DNA of 64,000 nucleotides from Actinoplanes lobatus (GCF_014205215.1 NZ_JACHNC010000001.1:2051001-2115000); one strand, 5' to 3'; shown: positions 1-9,765, counted from the stretch's first letter. Notes: generated by a model from the sequence alone, not told the origin. Made by a program: numbers and translations.

Positions 1-2
1 TC

Positions 3-968
3 ACCACGCCGAACGTCGGCAGCGACGCCACCGACTCCGACCTGCGGATGACCTCCGAGGGGCAGTACTCCCAGACCGGCGAGAGCCCGGTGTTCACGGT
101 GACCGCCGCGACCCCGACCGTCGTCGACCTGGGCGTGATCGCGGCCTACCGCCCGACCGGGGTCACCCCCGCATCCGCCCTCCAGGGCACGGCACCCGTG
201 GTGCGGCTGACCGGCGACGCGTTCAGCGAGAGCCTGACGGTCAAGCTCACCCGCGCCGGCTCCGACCCGATCACCGGCACCGTCTCGAACGTCGCCGCCG
301 ACCGTAGGTCGATGGACGTGACGTTCCCGCTGGGCCAGGCCGCGACCGGGGCGTGGACGCTCACCATCGACCGGCAGTACGGCCCGCACGCCGAACTCGC
401 GAACGCCTTCCGCATCACCCTGCCGCCATTGCGGGCCACCACGGCACCGTCGATCACCGGGACGGTCGCGGTGGGCTCGACGGTGAAGGCCACGACCGGC
501 GCCTGGAGCCCCGCCGCCACGTCCTACACCTATCAGTGGTCGGCGAACGGCGCCGCGATCAAGGGCGCGACCGGCGCGTCGCTGACGATTCCGGCGTCCG
601 TGGCCGGCAAGCGGCTGACCGTCAAGGTCACCGCGATCCGGGCCGGCAACGACAACGGGACCGCGGTCTCGGCGGCGACGGCGGCGGTCGCGAAGGGCAA
701 GGCCGCCAAGGCGACCAGGAAGCCCAAGATCTCCGGTACGGCGAAAGTCGGCCGGAAGCTGACCGCCGGTGTCGGCTCGTGGTCGCCGAAGGTGGACTCG
801 TACCGATACGAGTGGCGGGTGAACGGCAAGCTGATCAAGGGCGCTTCCGCCCGTACGCTGAGGTTGAAGTCCGCCTGGTGCAACAAGAAGATCACCGTGA
901 CGGTGATCGCGGTGAAGGCGGGCTACGCCGACGGCCGTGCCACCAGCACCGCGGTGAGGGTCCGATAG
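3..968 (+). CDS. Secreted/surface protein with Ig-like repeats, 3' part
   Basis: The frame is open from the left edge, so the 5' end is missing. The first visible residues (NVGSDATDSD, then a GQYSQTG..FTV pattern) resemble an SdrD_B-type beta-sandwich. They are followed by an IPT-like segment and two tandem copies of a repeat with the pattern G-x-VG-x-x-(V/L)-(K/T)-A...W-S-P...Y-x-(Y/W)-x-W...I-K-G-A, ending in a basic linker (KGKAAKATRKPK) between the copies. These repeats are common at the C-termini of secreted actinobacterial proteins and are thought to be structural or adhesive; no catalytic domain is visible in the part shown. A strong hairpin follows the stop codon. Function beyond extracellular structure cannot be assigned. 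Confidence 0.8.
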   Translation, partial: TTPNVGSDATDSDLRMTSEGQYSQTGESPVFTVTAATPTVVDLGVIAAYRPTGVTPASALQGTAPVVRLTGDAFSESLTVKLTRAGSDPITGTVSNVAADRRSMDVTFPLGQAATGAWTLTIDRQYGPHAELANAFRITLPPLRATTAPSITGTVAVGSTVKATTGAWSPAATSYTYQWSANGAAIKGATGASLTIPASVAGKRLTVKVTAIRAGNDNGTAVSAATAAVAKGKAAKATRKPKISGTAKVGRKLTAGVGSWSPKVDSYRYEWRVNGKLIKGASARTLRLKSAWCNKKITVTVIAVKAGYADGRATSTAVRVR

Positions 969-973
969 CAACT

Positions 974-1000
974 CGGCCGGTGATCAACGATCACCGGCCG
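974..1000. terminator. Bidirectional hairpin terminator
   Basis: A perfect 12-bp stem (974-985 with 989-1000) closes on a 3-nt loop. It lies between the convergent ends of the Ig-repeat gene and the PLDc_N-like gene, so it probably serves both. Confidence 0.75.
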
Positions 1001-1022
1001 GCCCGTCTTCAAAGGTGTTTCC

Positions 1023-1304
1023 TCAGCGCCGGCGCAACTGCTCGGTGAGCTGGCGGAGGAACGCGGGGTCGTCGTCCGGGCCGATCGGGCGGCGAGCGGT
1101 CGCGGCGCGGGCCGGTGCCGCCGCGGCCCGACCGCCGAGGAACCACACGACCGCGCCGCTGACCGGGATGAGCACGATGATCGCGGCCCACGCGGCACGC
1201 GGGAACGACCGGACCCGCGACCGGTCGGTGAGCAGGCAGTCGATCAGGGCCAGCACGCTGAGCGCGACGACGGCGAGCAGAAGGAACGTGAGCAGTCGGG
1301 TCAT
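1023..1304 (-). CDS. Small membrane protein, PLDc_N-like
   Basis: About 94 residues from the ATG at 1304 (MTRLLTFLLL...). A farther start at 1385 would add a Pro/Ala-rich stretch that does not look like a signal. Two hydrophobic segments (LLTFLLLAVVALSVLALIDC and AAIIVLIPVSGAVVWFLGG) are separated by a short basic loop, and the C-terminal tail is charged and cytosolic-looking (DDDPAFLRQL). The arrangement and the LIPVSGAVVWFLGGR motif match the PLDc_N / phospholipase-D-nuclease N-terminal family, small two-helix membrane proteins of unknown role. It is divergent from the large kinase gene at 1438. The start is uncertain because no clear ribosome-binding site is seen. Confidence 0.7.
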   Translation of the reverse strand: MTRLLTFLLLAVVALSVLALIDCLLTDRSRVRSFPRAAWAAIIVLIPVSGAVVWFLGGRAAAAPARAATARRPIGPDDDPAFLRQLTEQLRRR

Positions 1305-1437
1305 GCCCATTACGGTGGCGGCCGTAGGCGGCAGCGCCGGTCCCACCACGGTGCCGATCGGTTGCCGCGCATCCGAGGTGCCCATGGCCGTCCGATGATT
1401 ACCATCGGAACACGGGGGTCCACGAGATCGGCTGGCT

Positions 1438-4400
1438 ATGGAAGCGGAAAAAGATCACGTTGACGGTGTGATTATCCGTTACCAGGGTGAGGAACTGCTC
1501 TACCTGAGTGACCGGACGCAGGTCACCCGCCGTATTCCACCCGACGGGCCCGGCGTGATCTACAAACACGCCGCCGGTGCAGGGGCGGCCCACCGGATCG
1601 AGCACGAACGCGCCGTCCTGGAGAAGCTCGCCGGCCTGCCCGGTGTCCCCCGCCTGGCCGCACACCAGCCGCGCCGGACCCTGGTCATGCAGGACGACGG
1701 CGGCGGCCCGCCACCGGCCGGGCCGATGCCGCTGCCCGACCTGGTCCGCACCGCACACGCCCTCGCCACCACGCTCACCGCGGTCCACCGCGCCGGCGTC
1801 CTGCACCGCGACATCACCCCGGCCAACGTGGTGCTGCGGTCCCACGCGCCGCCGCTGCTGATCGACTTCGATCTCGCGATCACCGGCACATCGGAGGCGG
1901 GCGAGGGCCCGGTCGGCACCCTGGGTTTCCTGCCACCGGAGCAGACCGGCCGCAGCGGTCTGGGCATCGACCGCCGCGCCGACCTCTACGGCCTCGGCGC
2001 CACCCTCTACGCCCTGGCCACCGGCGTTGCCCCGGTCACCGGCCGCGATCCGCTGGAGTTGATGCACGCCACCCTGGTCGGGACGCCGGCCGTGCCGGGC
2101 CTGCCGCCGCGGCTGGGCGACATCATCATGCGGCTGCTGGAGAAGGACCCGGACCGGCGCTACCAGAGCGCCGAGGGCCTCGCCCACGATCTGACCCGCT
2201 GGACGGCCGACCCGGACGGCAACTGGGAGCTGGGCGAACGCGACTTCCCGCCGTTCCTGCCGGCGCCGCCCACCCTGGTCGGCCGGGACCAGCAGGTCGG
2301 CACGCTCGCCACGGCCCTGGACCGGGCGCTGGCCGGCGACGGCCGGGCCGTGCTGGTCAGCGGCCCGCCCGGGATCAGCAAGAGCGCCCTGATCCGGACG
2401 CTGCGCCCGCTGGTCGCCGCGCACGACGGCTGGTTCCTCGCCGGCAAGTACGAGCAGTTCGGCGCCGTTGTCGGCAACAGCGGTCTGAGCCAGCTGGTCG
2501 GCGGCCTGGCCCGGCTCCTGCTCGCCCTGCCGGAGGCGGAGCTGGAGGGCCATCGGGAGCGGCTGGTCGCCGCGTTGGGTGAGGCCGGCCAGGTGCTGTC
2601 CGACGCCGCGCCCGAGGTGGACGTCCTGCTCGGCGGGCGGGTGGCGGCCGAGCCGGCGGAACTGGTGACTCCGCCGGCCTGGGCCAGCGACAGCCTGATC
2701 ACGCTGCTGCGCACGGTCGCGGTCCATCGCCCGCTGGTCGTGGTCGTCGACGATCTGCAGTGGGCCGGGCGGGCGGCGCTACGGGTGCTGGACGGGCTGG
2801 TGGCCGTCGGTCCGATCCCCGGAGTGCTGGTCGTGTGCGCCTACCGGGACGAGGAGGTCGCCGCCGGCCATCCGCTCACCGGCCTTCTCACGCGCTGGGA
2901 GCGTGACGATCTCGTCGCGCCGCCGCTGCGGCTGGCCGGGCTGGACCGGGCCGGGCTGGCCGAGCTCACCGGGGCGGTGTTGCGGGTGGATCCCGCGGCC
3001 ACGGCGGCGCTCGCCGGTCTGATCGGCACGGCGAGCGCCGGAAACCCGTACGCCACCGTTGAACTGATCAACGGGCTCCGCACGGAGGGCCTGCTGAGGC
3101 CGGCGGGGTCCGGCTGGGACTGGGACCCGGATCCGGTACGCGACTTCGTCACCCGCCACCACCTGCCACAACTGCTCACCACCCGGCTGGGGCAGCAGTC
3201 ACCGGCGACCCGGCGCGTGCTGGTCGCGCTGACCTGTCTCGGCTCCGACGTATCCCCGGAGTTGCTCGCCACCGCCACCGCGACTCCGCCGGACACGCTG
3301 CCGGCCCATCTGGCTCCCGCCGTCACCGACGGCTTGATCAGCGTGGGCAGCACCGTCAGGTTCTGCCACGACCTGGTCCTGCGGGCGGCCCGCGATCTGC
3401 TCCCGGCCGCCGAGCTGGATCGGGAGCGGCTGGCGATGGCCCGTCGCCTGGCCGCCCACGACGGGTACGAGCAGCAGGCCGCCGAGCAGTACCTCGCGGT
3501 TCCCGGCCTGATCGGCGACGACGGTGAGCGCCGGACCGCGGCCGCCCTGCTGCACCGGGCCGGCCGCCGGGCCGCGCGTACCACCAACTACCCGGCCGCC
3601 GACGAGCTGCTGGCCGCGGCCGACCGGGTGCTGGCCGACGTCGACGCCGCCGCCGCCGACCGGGACGCGATCGCGGTGGACCGGCATGCCGCCCTCTACT
3701 GCCTGGGCCGGCGCGCCGACGCCGACCGGATCTACCACGATCTCGCCGCCCGTTCCTCGAACCCGCTCACCCTGGCCGCGGCCACCGCCGTACAGATCAA
3801 CAGCCTGACCGTGCGTGGCGAATGCCGCGCGGCGATCGCTCTCGGGCTCGACGCCCTGCGGCGGCTCGGCATCACCCCGCCGGCCGACCTGGTCGCCGAC
3901 AACCAGCGCACGCTGCTCGAACTCCGGGACTGGGTCGCCGCCCATGGGCCGGCCTACCCGGCCCGGGAGTCCGCCGATCCGTGGATCATCGCGGTGGCCC
4001 GGATCCTGCGGCGGATGACCGGGCCCGCCTACCTGATCGACCGGGACTGGCACGCCTGGCTGGTGCTGCAGATACACACGCTGTGGCAGCGCAACGGGGT
4101 GTGCGAGCCACTGGCCGCCACTCTGGGCCTGGTGATCCGGGTGACGGCCTGGATGCTCGACGACTACCGCACCGGATACCTGCTGACCGGGTACGCGTTG
4201 CGGGCTGCCCGCGAGCACGGTTACCGCACGGCGGCCGCGGGGGCCGCCTACATGCATCTGCTACTGGCCGCGCCCTGGTTCGAGCCGCTGGAGGAGGTCG
4301 TCGAGGGCTGCTGGCAGGTCCGTGACGATCTCCTCGCGATCGGCGACGTACAGCTCGCCGGGCTGCACTGGGCGCTGTCGCTGATCCTGCAACTGGAGAC

Positions 4401-6327
4401 CGAGGACTCCCTGGAGACCTGCGCCGAGGACACCGAGGCGGCGCTGGCCTTCGCGGAGCGGACCGGCAACCGGCACACCCGGCTGTTCGCACGTGGGCAC
4501 CGGCAGCTGATCCGGACGCTGCGCGGGCAGGGCTCCTTCGCCGCCGACGACTTCGACGAGGCGGCCCACCTCGACGACATCGACGAGAACCTCCCGGCTC
4601 TGGCCGGCTATCACCTGAATCGGGCGCTGGCGGCGCTGCTCGGCGACGACGCCGTGGCCCTGGAGAAGCACTCGGCCGAGGCGATGAGGCACTGCGACGC
4701 GTTTCGCGGGTTCTACGGCAGCGCCCTCGCCCGGGTGATCCGCTGCCTCAGCGATCCCTCGCCCGCGACGACGGACGCCCGGAACTGGCTGGCCCGCCGG
4801 GCCGCCGACGCGCCCCGCAACTTCCGGCCGCTGCTGCTGCTCGTGGACGCCGAGATCGCCCGGGCCGCGGGGGACGCCGCCGCGGCCCTCCGGCTGTTCG
4901 ACACGGGTCTGCACGAGGTGACCGGCCGCCCGTGGCATCACGCCCTGCTCGCCGAACGGGCCGCCCGCCTGCACCTGGAACAGGGTCTGACACACACCGG
5001 ACGCCGTCTGCTGGCCGAGGCGCGCGACGCGTACCGGGCGTGGGGCGCGGCGGCGCCGGTCGCACGGCTGGAGACCGCACACCCGTTCCTGCGGAACACC
5101 GCGAGCGGCGGTTCGGACAGCGTGGCCGCCGACCATCTGGACCTGATGGCGATCCTGCGCGCATCGCGGGCGCTCAGCTCGCAGACCACCCTCGCCGGAC
5201 TGACCGAGCAGGTCACCGATGTGCTGTGCGCCATGACCGGGGCCACCGACGTGTGCCTGTCGCTGCGGAGCCGCATCGTCTCCGCCGGCTGCCACACGGA
5301 TCTGCCGTCGGCCGCCGTCCGCTACGTCCAGCGCACCCGCCAGCCGCTGCTGGTCGCCGACGCGACCCACGACGACCGGTTCTCCCACGACCCCTACCTG
5401 GCCGGCCTGGAGGCATGCAGCCTGCTCGTCATCCCGGTGCCCTGCCACAGCGCCGAGGACGCCGTCCTGGTCCTGGTCAACCGCAGGCAACGCGGCGTCT
5501 TCTCCACCAGCCGCCTGCAGACCGTCGAACTGATCGCCGGGCAACTGGCCGTCTCCCTCGACAACGCCCTGCTCTACGACTCCCTGGAGAACGAGGTCCG
5601 GGCCCGTACCGCGGAACTCGCCGACCGCAACCGCGACCTGGAAGCCGCCGGCCAGCTCAAATCCGACCTGATCGGCATGCTCGGCCACGAGATCAACAAC
5701 CCGCTCGGCACGATCTTCGGCTACCTGGACCTCATCCTGACCGACGACCCCCTACCGCCGTCAGCCGAGGAACTGGTCGTCAAGGTCCAGCGCACCACCC
5801 GGCGGCTGGCCGGCATCGTCGACGAAGTACTGGCCCTGGTCAGCATCGACGCCGGCCGGCTCATCGCGACCCCACGCCCGGTCCGGGTCGCCGACCACAT
5901 CGAGGCCGCACTCGCCACCACCGCCGCGGTCACCGTCTCCTGCCCACCCGACCTGACCGCCGCCGTACAACCCGGCCACCTCGACCAGATCCTCACCAAC
6001 CTGATCAGCAACGCCGCCAAGTACGGCGGCGGCGTCGAGACGATCGACGCACGCGCCTCCGACGGCGGTTCCGTCACCATCGACGTCACCGACCGCGGCC
6101 CCGGCGTGCCACCGGAATTCCGCGACCACCTCTTCAACCGTTTCGCCCGCGCCGAATCCACCGCCGGCAAGGCCCCCGGCACCGGCCTGGGCCTCTACAT
6201 CGTCCGCGAACTCGCCCGCGCCAACGGCGGAGACGTACGCTACCGCCCCGCGCCCGAAGGAGGATCGATCTTCGTGGTCTCACTTCCCCAGGCGGCTCAC
6301 CGAACCGGCGTCACGGCACGAGGCTGA
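1438..6327 (+). CDS. Ser/Thr kinase - AAA ATPase - GAF - histidine kinase hybrid sensor
   Basis: 1629 residues. Order of domains: a protein-kinase-like N-terminus (about 10-270) with HRDITPANVV as catalytic loop near 122 and DFDLA in place of DFG; an AAA/PknK-type ATPase with Walker A GPPGISKS near 310 and Walker B VVVVDDLQW; a long helical TPR-like region (about 600-1220); a GAF domain (about 1240-1390); a coiled linker; HisKA with phosphoacceptor His1417 in GHEINNPLG; and HATPase_c with NLISNAAKYGG, DRGPGVP and GTGLGLYIV. Such hybrids are known in cyanobacteria and actinobacteria as stand-alone sensors without their own receiver domain. The kinase lacks an obvious Gly-rich loop, and the Walker A reads ISKS rather than the usual GKS/GKT, so either activity could be weakened. 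No partner regulator is adjacent. The whole architecture is clear from motifs; the ligand and target are unknown. Confidence 0.9.
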   Translation: MEAEKDHVDGVIIRYQGEELLYLSDRTQVTRRIPPDGPGVIYKHAAGAGAAHRIEHERAVLEKLAGLPGVPRLAAHQPRRTLVMQDDGGGPPPAGPMPLPDLVRTAHALATTLTAVHRAGVLHRDITPANVVLRSHAPPLLIDFDLAITGTSEAGEGPVGTLGFLPPEQTGRSGLGIDRRADLYGLGATLYALATGVAPVTGRDPLELMHATLVGTPAVPGLPPRLGDIIMRLLEKDPDRRYQSAEGLAHDLTRWTADPDGNWELGERDFPPFLPAPPTLVGRDQQVGTLATALDRALAGDGRAVLVSGPPGISKSALIRTLRPLVAAHDGWFLAGKYEQFGAVVGNSGLSQLVGGLARLLLALPEAELEGHRERLVAALGEAGQVLSDAAPEVDVLLGGRVAAEPAELVTPPAWASDSLITLLRTVAVHRPLVVVVDDLQWAGRAALRVLDGLVAVGPIPGVLVVCAYRDEEVAAGHPLTGLLTRWERDDLVAPPLRLAGLDRAGLAELTGAVLRVDPAATAALAGLIGTASAGNPYATVELINGLRTEGLLRPAGSGWDWDPDPVRDFVTRHHLPQLLTTRLGQQSPATRRVLVALTCLGSDVSPELLATATATPPDTLPAHLAPAVTDGLISVGSTVRFCHDLVLRAARDLLPAAELDRERLAMARRLAAHDGYEQQAAEQYLAVPGLIGDDGERRTAAALLHRAGRRAARTTNYPAADELLAAADRVLADVDAAAADRDAIAVDRHAALYCLGRRADADRIYHDLAARSSNPLTLAAATAVQINSLTVRGECRAAIALGLDALRRLGITPPADLVADNQRTLLELRDWVAAHGPAYPARESADPWIIAVARILRRMTGPAYLIDRDWHAWLVLQIHTLWQRNGVCEPLAATLGLVIRVTAWMLDDYRTGYLLTGYALRAAREHGYRTAAAGAAYMHLLLAAPWFEPLEEVVEGCWQVRDDLLAIGDVQLAGLHWALSLILQLETEDSLETCAEDTEAALAFAERTGNRHTRLFARGHRQLIRTLRGQGSFAADDFDEAAHLDDIDENLPALAGYHLNRALAALLGDDAVALEKHSAEAMRHCDAFRGFYGSALARVIRCLSDPSPATTDARNWLARRAADAPRNFRPLLLLVDAEIARAAGDAAAALRLFDTGLHEVTGRPWHHALLAERAARLHLEQGLTHTGRRLLAEARDAYRAWGAAAPVARLETAHPFLRNTASGGSDSVAADHLDLMAILRASRALSSQTTLAGLTEQVTDVLCAMTGATDVCLSLRSRIVSAGCHTDLPSAAVRYVQRTRQPLLVADATHDDRFSHDPYLAGLEACSLLVIPVPCHSAEDAVLVLVNRRQRGVFSTSRLQTVELIAGQLAVSLDNALLYDSLENEVRARTAELADRNRDLEAAGQLKSDLIGMLGHEINNPLGTIFGYLDLILTDDPLPPSAEELVVKVQRTTRRLAGIVDEVLALVSIDAGRLIATPRPVRVADHIEAALATTAAVTVSCPPDLTAAVQPGHLDQILTNLISNAAKYGGGVETIDARASDGGSVTIDVTDRGPGVPPEFRDHLFNRFARAESTAGKAPGTGLGLYIVRELARANGGDVRYRPAPEGGSIFVVSLPQAAHRTGVTARG

Positions 6328-6332
6328 GGCGT

Positions 6333-6358
6333 CCGGCCCCCGGAGTTGTTGGGGCCGG
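6333..6358 (+). terminator. Hairpin after the hybrid kinase
   Basis: An 8-bp GC stem (6333-6340 with 6351-6358) with a 10-nt loop lies just after the stop codon. There is no T tract, so its strength is uncertain. Confidence 0.45.
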
Positions 6359-6487
6359 CCGGCCGGCAGTGCGCGAGTAGGGTGGAGCCACATCGGCGGC
6401 TCCTGCCGCTCTTGCCCTTGGTGCGCATGCCGGGAAGGGGACGGTTGTGCCGGCCTTGCCGCATGAATCGGACCGGTCTTCTCCTGA

Positions 6488-7219
6488 GTGCCCGTCGCCA
6501 TGACCCCGTCTCAGGACGAGGATGACGGCCGTGCGCTGGTCCGGCGGTTCATCGACCGGCAGCCGGCGGACCTGGATCTGCTGCGGCGGATCTGCCGGGC
6601 CGTCGTCGAGGCATTGCCGGCCAGCGGGTCGGGGATCAGCGTGATGACCGCCGACGGGACTCTCGGGGTGTGCGCGGCGTCGGATCCGGCGAGCGAGCGC
6701 GTCGAGGAGTTGCAGTTCGTCCTCGGTGAGGGGCCGTGCGTCGATGCGTTCGGAGCTCGCCGGCCGGTGCTCATGGCGGACCTGTCCGATGTCCCGGCCC
6801 GCCGGTGGCCGCTCTACGTTCCCGCCGTCCGGGACGAGGGTGTGCGCGCCGTTTTCGCGTTTCCTCTCCAGGTCGGTGCGGCACGTCTGGGTGTCCTGGA
6901 TGTCTACCGCGACCGGGTGGGACCGTTGAGCGGTACGGAACTCCAGATGTCCTTCACCTTCGCGGCAGTGGTCGTGGAGGCGTTGCTGAACGTGCAACAG
7001 GACGGGGTCTTGCGGGACGACGGCGGCGCAGGCCTGGAGGTGGGGCATCGCGCCGAACTGTTCCAGGCGCAAGGGATGGTCATGATGCAGCTGGGTGTGT
7101 CCATCGGTGAGGCTCTGGTGCGGATGCGGGCGTACGCCTATGCCGAGAACCGCCGGCTGGAGGATGTCGCCCGCGATGTCGTGGAACGTCGGCTGCGATG
7201 GGACGAGGACAAGCAATGA
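6488..7219 (+). CDS. GAF and ANTAR domain regulator
   Basis: 243 residues. The N-terminal two thirds is a GAF domain, with the LGEGPCVDAF and RRWPLYVPAVRDEGVRAVFAFPLQ motifs typical of actinobacterial GAF-ANTAR proteins. The C-terminal about 55 residues (AQGMVMMQLGVSIGEALVRM...ARDVVERRL) form an ANTAR RNA-binding helix bundle. Family members bind paired stem-loops in nascent mRNA and prevent termination after sensing a signal through GAF. Start GTG/ATG choice is not certain: MPVAMTP offers a second ATG four codons in. It is followed 24 nt later by a paralogue, so the two probably form one transcription unit. Confidence 0.88.
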   Translation: MPVAMTPSQDEDDGRALVRRFIDRQPADLDLLRRICRAVVEALPASGSGISVMTADGTLGVCAASDPASERVEELQFVLGEGPCVDAFGARRPVLMADLSDVPARRWPLYVPAVRDEGVRAVFAFPLQVGAARLGVLDVYRDRVGPLSGTELQMSFTFAAVVVEALLNVQQDGVLRDDGGAGLEVGHRAELFQAQGMVMMQLGVSIGEALVRMRAYAYAENRRLEDVARDVVERRLRWDEDKQ

Positions 7220-7243
7220 GCGCCGGCTATCGGGAGGCAGAAC

Positions 7244-7975
7244 ATGAGCACCGTCTCGGCTGAGCGACTGGCCACCATCTTCGTGGAGGCCGCCGACACC
7301 CTGGTCGACGAGTTCGACCTGCTCGACTTCATGCACATGCTCGTCGACCGGGCCAGGGTCCTGGTCGACGCCGCCGCGGCCGGCCTGATGCTGGCCGACG
7401 AGCGGGGACGGCTGGAGTTCATGGCCGGCTCCGACGAGAACGTACGCCTGGTCGAGCTCTTTCAGTTGCAGAACGATCAGGGGCCGTGCCTGGAGGCGTT
7501 CCGGACCGGCCGGTCGGTGATCAACGTCGATCTCGCCTCCGCGGTGGATCGCTGGCCCCGATTCGCGCCCCGGGCGGCGGAGGCCGGTTTCCGGTCCGTG
7601 CACGCGTTTCCTCTCCGCTTGCGCACGCAGGTGATCGGCGCCTTGAACATCTTCGGCAGTTCGGCCGGCGGGGATTTCGATCCCACCGATGTCCCGGTCA
7701 TGCAGGCCCTGGCCGACGTGGCGACGATCGGCCTGATGCAGGAGCGTGCGATCCGCCGTAGTGAGGCGCTGACCGAGCAGTTGCAGGGGGCGTTGAACAG
7801 CCGGATCATCATCGAGCAGGCCAAGGGCGCCCTCGCCCAGATTCTCGGTGTCAGCGTCGACGAGGCGTTCCGCCGGATCCGGGCCTATGCCCGCAACCAC
7901 AATCGGCGGCTCACCGAGGTGTGCGAACTGATCGTCACCGACCTGGCCCGGTTGCCCGGCCTGACGCAGCCCTGA
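7244..7975 (+). CDS. GAF and ANTAR domain regulator (paralogue)
   Basis: 243 residues with the same architecture as the preceding gene. The GAF domain has LQNDQGPCLEAFRTG and RFAPRAAEAGFRSVHAFPLR; the C-terminal ANTAR domain has IIEQAKGALAQILGVSVDEA followed by the RIRAYARNHNRRL helix. ATG at 7244 is preceded by GGGAGG with proper spacing. The two proteins share layout and length but differ in GAF surface residues, which suggests a duplication with divergent signal input. An RNA-binding antitermination role is known for the family; the target transcripts are unknown. Confidence 0.88.
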   Translation: MSTVSAERLATIFVEAADTLVDEFDLLDFMHMLVDRARVLVDAAAAGLMLADERGRLEFMAGSDENVRLVELFQLQNDQGPCLEAFRTGRSVINVDLASAVDRWPRFAPRAAEAGFRSVHAFPLRLRTQVIGALNIFGSSAGGDFDPTDVPVMQALADVATIGLMQERAIRRSEALTEQLQGALNSRIIIEQAKGALAQILGVSVDEAFRRIRAYARNHNRRLTEVCELIVTDLARLPGLTQP

Positions 7976-8008
7976 TCTCGTCCTCGAAACGGGGCCGCTT
8001 CCCGGCTG

Positions 8009-8452
8009 TCAGGCCGCGGCCATGGCCTGAACGTCGTTGAGTTCGCCGGTCATCCCGTACAGCCGCTGGACCGGCACATAGCACCGCAGGATCGGGAACT
8101 CGTCCAGTTCCTCGCGAGTGAGGTGATCCAGGATGACCCGGTGCAGGGCGGCGAATCCCCGGTCGAATCCGGGGTCGTCGGCACCGAGATCGTCGAGCGT
8201 GTCCAGCGACAGCAGGAGGGCGGTCTCCTCCGTCATGCGCATCGTGCCGATCCTGTCGGCGGCGCCGCTCACGTTCCGAACCGCTGGATGAACGACCTTC
8301 CGTTCGCCGAGTTCGTGCAGGTGCACGGCATGGGAGAGCGCGGCGAACCGGCAACCTCTTTCCCGGTCACCGCTGCGCTCGACCGCGGCGCACAGCCGGC
8401 GGATTTCGTCGTGCTCCCCCAGCAGGGCGTCAATTACATCGAAGAATGTCAT
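8009..8452 (-). CDS. Hemerythrin-like domain protein
   Basis: 147 residues, four-helix hemerythrin/HHE fold. Candidate metal ligands are visible in order: GEHDEI near the N-terminus, HAVHLHELGE, LHRVILDHLTREELDEFP. The ATG at 8452 overlaps the stop codon of the upstream desaturase (TGA at 8449-8451), so the two are translationally coupled. HHE proteins bind a diiron centre and are linked to O2, NO or redox sensing or storage; pairing with an O2-dependent desaturase suggests iron/oxygen chemistry at the membrane, which is an inference. Confidence 0.85.
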   Translation of the reverse strand: MTFFDVIDALLGEHDEIRRLCAAVERSGDRERGCRFAALSHAVHLHELGERKVVHPAVRNVSGAADRIGTMRMTEETALLLSLDTLDDLGADDPGFDRGFAALHRVILDHLTREELDEFPILRCYVPVQRLYGMTGELNDVQAMAAA

Positions 8453-9489
8453 CGCGGGCTCCGCTCTGATCGCGCCGCGCGCAGTGGCCCACCCACGGCG
8501 TGCAGGTACCGCAGCGCCTGGCGGTACGACTGGAACAGGCCGGTCTCCTCATAGGGGATCCCGATCTGGGCGCAGTACGCCTTGACGAGCGGCTGGGCCC
8601 GGCGCAGGTTGGGTGTCGGCATGGCCGGGAACAGGTGGTGCTCGATCTGGTAGTTCAGGCCGCCCAGCGCCGCGTCGGTCAGCCGGCCACCGTTGACGTT
8701 GCGCGAGGTCAACACCTGCCTGCGCAGGAAGTCCTCGTCACCGGTCGGGTGCGGCATCCCCTTGTGGTTCGGCGCGAACGTCATGCCCAGGTACACCCCG
8801 AACACCGCGTGATGCACGGCGAAGAACGCGAGGGCCTGCAGCGGGGACAGCACCAGCAGCAGGGCGGTGACATAGACGATCCCGTGTACGGCCAGCAGGC
8901 CGGCCTCCAGACCGCGGCGCCGCATGCCGGGGCGCCGCAGCGCCTTGATGCTGGAGATCCGCAGATCGAGGCTGAGCAGCGTGAGCAGCGGGAAGAACAG
9001 ACCGGCCTGGTGACGGGCGATGAACCCCTTGAGCCCACGGCGGCCCCAGGCCGACTCGGTCGCCCAGATCAGGACCTCCGGCTGCACGTCGGGATCGAGC
9101 TCGTCGTGGTTCGGATTGTTGTGGTGACGGGTGTGCTTCTCGGTCCACCAGCCGTAACTCATTCCGACGACCAGGTTGCCGGCGATCCGGCCGACGACGT
9201 CGCTGGGCCTGCGGGTACGGAACACCTGCCTGTGTGCCACGTCGTGAGCCAGCAGTCCCGCCTGGGCGAACACGACACCGAGCAGCGCCGCGACCAGCAG
9301 CGTCCACCACGACGAGCCGACCAGGAGGAAGGCGGCACCGGCGCCACCGAGCATGACGGTCACGACGATCATCCGTACGGCGTAGTAGGCGGGACGCCGT
9401 ACGAGCAGCCCGGCATCGGTGATCTGGCGGTTCAATGCGGCGAAGTCGCTGCCGGCCGATCTGGGGCGCTGGGTGACGGATGCGATCAT
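8449..9489 (-). CDS. Membrane fatty-acid desaturase
   Basis: 346 residues from the ATG at 9489, chosen because AAGGAG lies 8 nt upstream; a longer frame to 9603 lacks a site. The three His boxes of the acyl-lipid/acyl-CoA desaturase family are present: HDVAH near 82, HTRHHNNPNH near 120 and NYQIEHHLFP near 290. Hydrophobic segments flank box 1 and lie between boxes 2 and 3. The enzyme would use a diiron site and O2 to insert a double bond into membrane acyl chains; the QIEHH form of box 3 is common in front-end/sphingolipid-type desaturases. No cytochrome b5 domain is fused. It is the first gene of a two-gene operon with the hemerythrin protein. Confidence 0.92.
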   Translation of the reverse strand: MIASVTQRPRSAGSDFAALNRQITDAGLLVRRPAYYAVRMIVVTVMLGGAGAAFLLVGSSWWTLLVAALLGVVFAQAGLLAHDVAHRQVFRTRRPSDVVGRIAGNLVVGMSYGWWTEKHTRHHNNPNHDELDPDVQPEVLIWATESAWGRRGLKGFIARHQAGLFFPLLTLLSLDLRISSIKALRRPGMRRRGLEAGLLAVHGIVYVTALLLVLSPLQALAFFAVHHAVFGVYLGMTFAPNHKGMPHPTGDEDFLRRQVLTSRNVNGGRLTDAALGGLNYQIEHHLFPAMPTPNLRRAQPLVKAYCAQIGIPYEETGLFQSYRQALRYLHAVGGPLRAARSERSPR

Positions 9490-9765
9490 GTGCGACGACT
9501 CCTTAGTGGCACCGCCCGCCATGCGAACACGTGAGGGCGTGGACCGTTGAAGAGGCCGCGGAGTCTGGACGGCCGCTCGCCACCGATGGAACGGTGACGG
9601 CAATCTTCCACTACCCCGGCGGTGGGCCCGATAAACCGGCCGCCAAAGGATTTCCGGCGACGAGAACGCCCTCGCGATAACCGGCGCGATATCCGTTTGG
9701 GGCGCGTATGAACCGGTTACGCTGACTGAGGTCGAGGCCGGAGGCTCTGCCTCGGAGGTGAACGG

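Noticed and set aside
1399..2727. Long minus-strand open frame opposite the hybrid kinase
   Set aside because: It is Gln/Arg/Gly-rich, has no domain, and mirrors the third-codon GC bias of the real gene on the plus strand.
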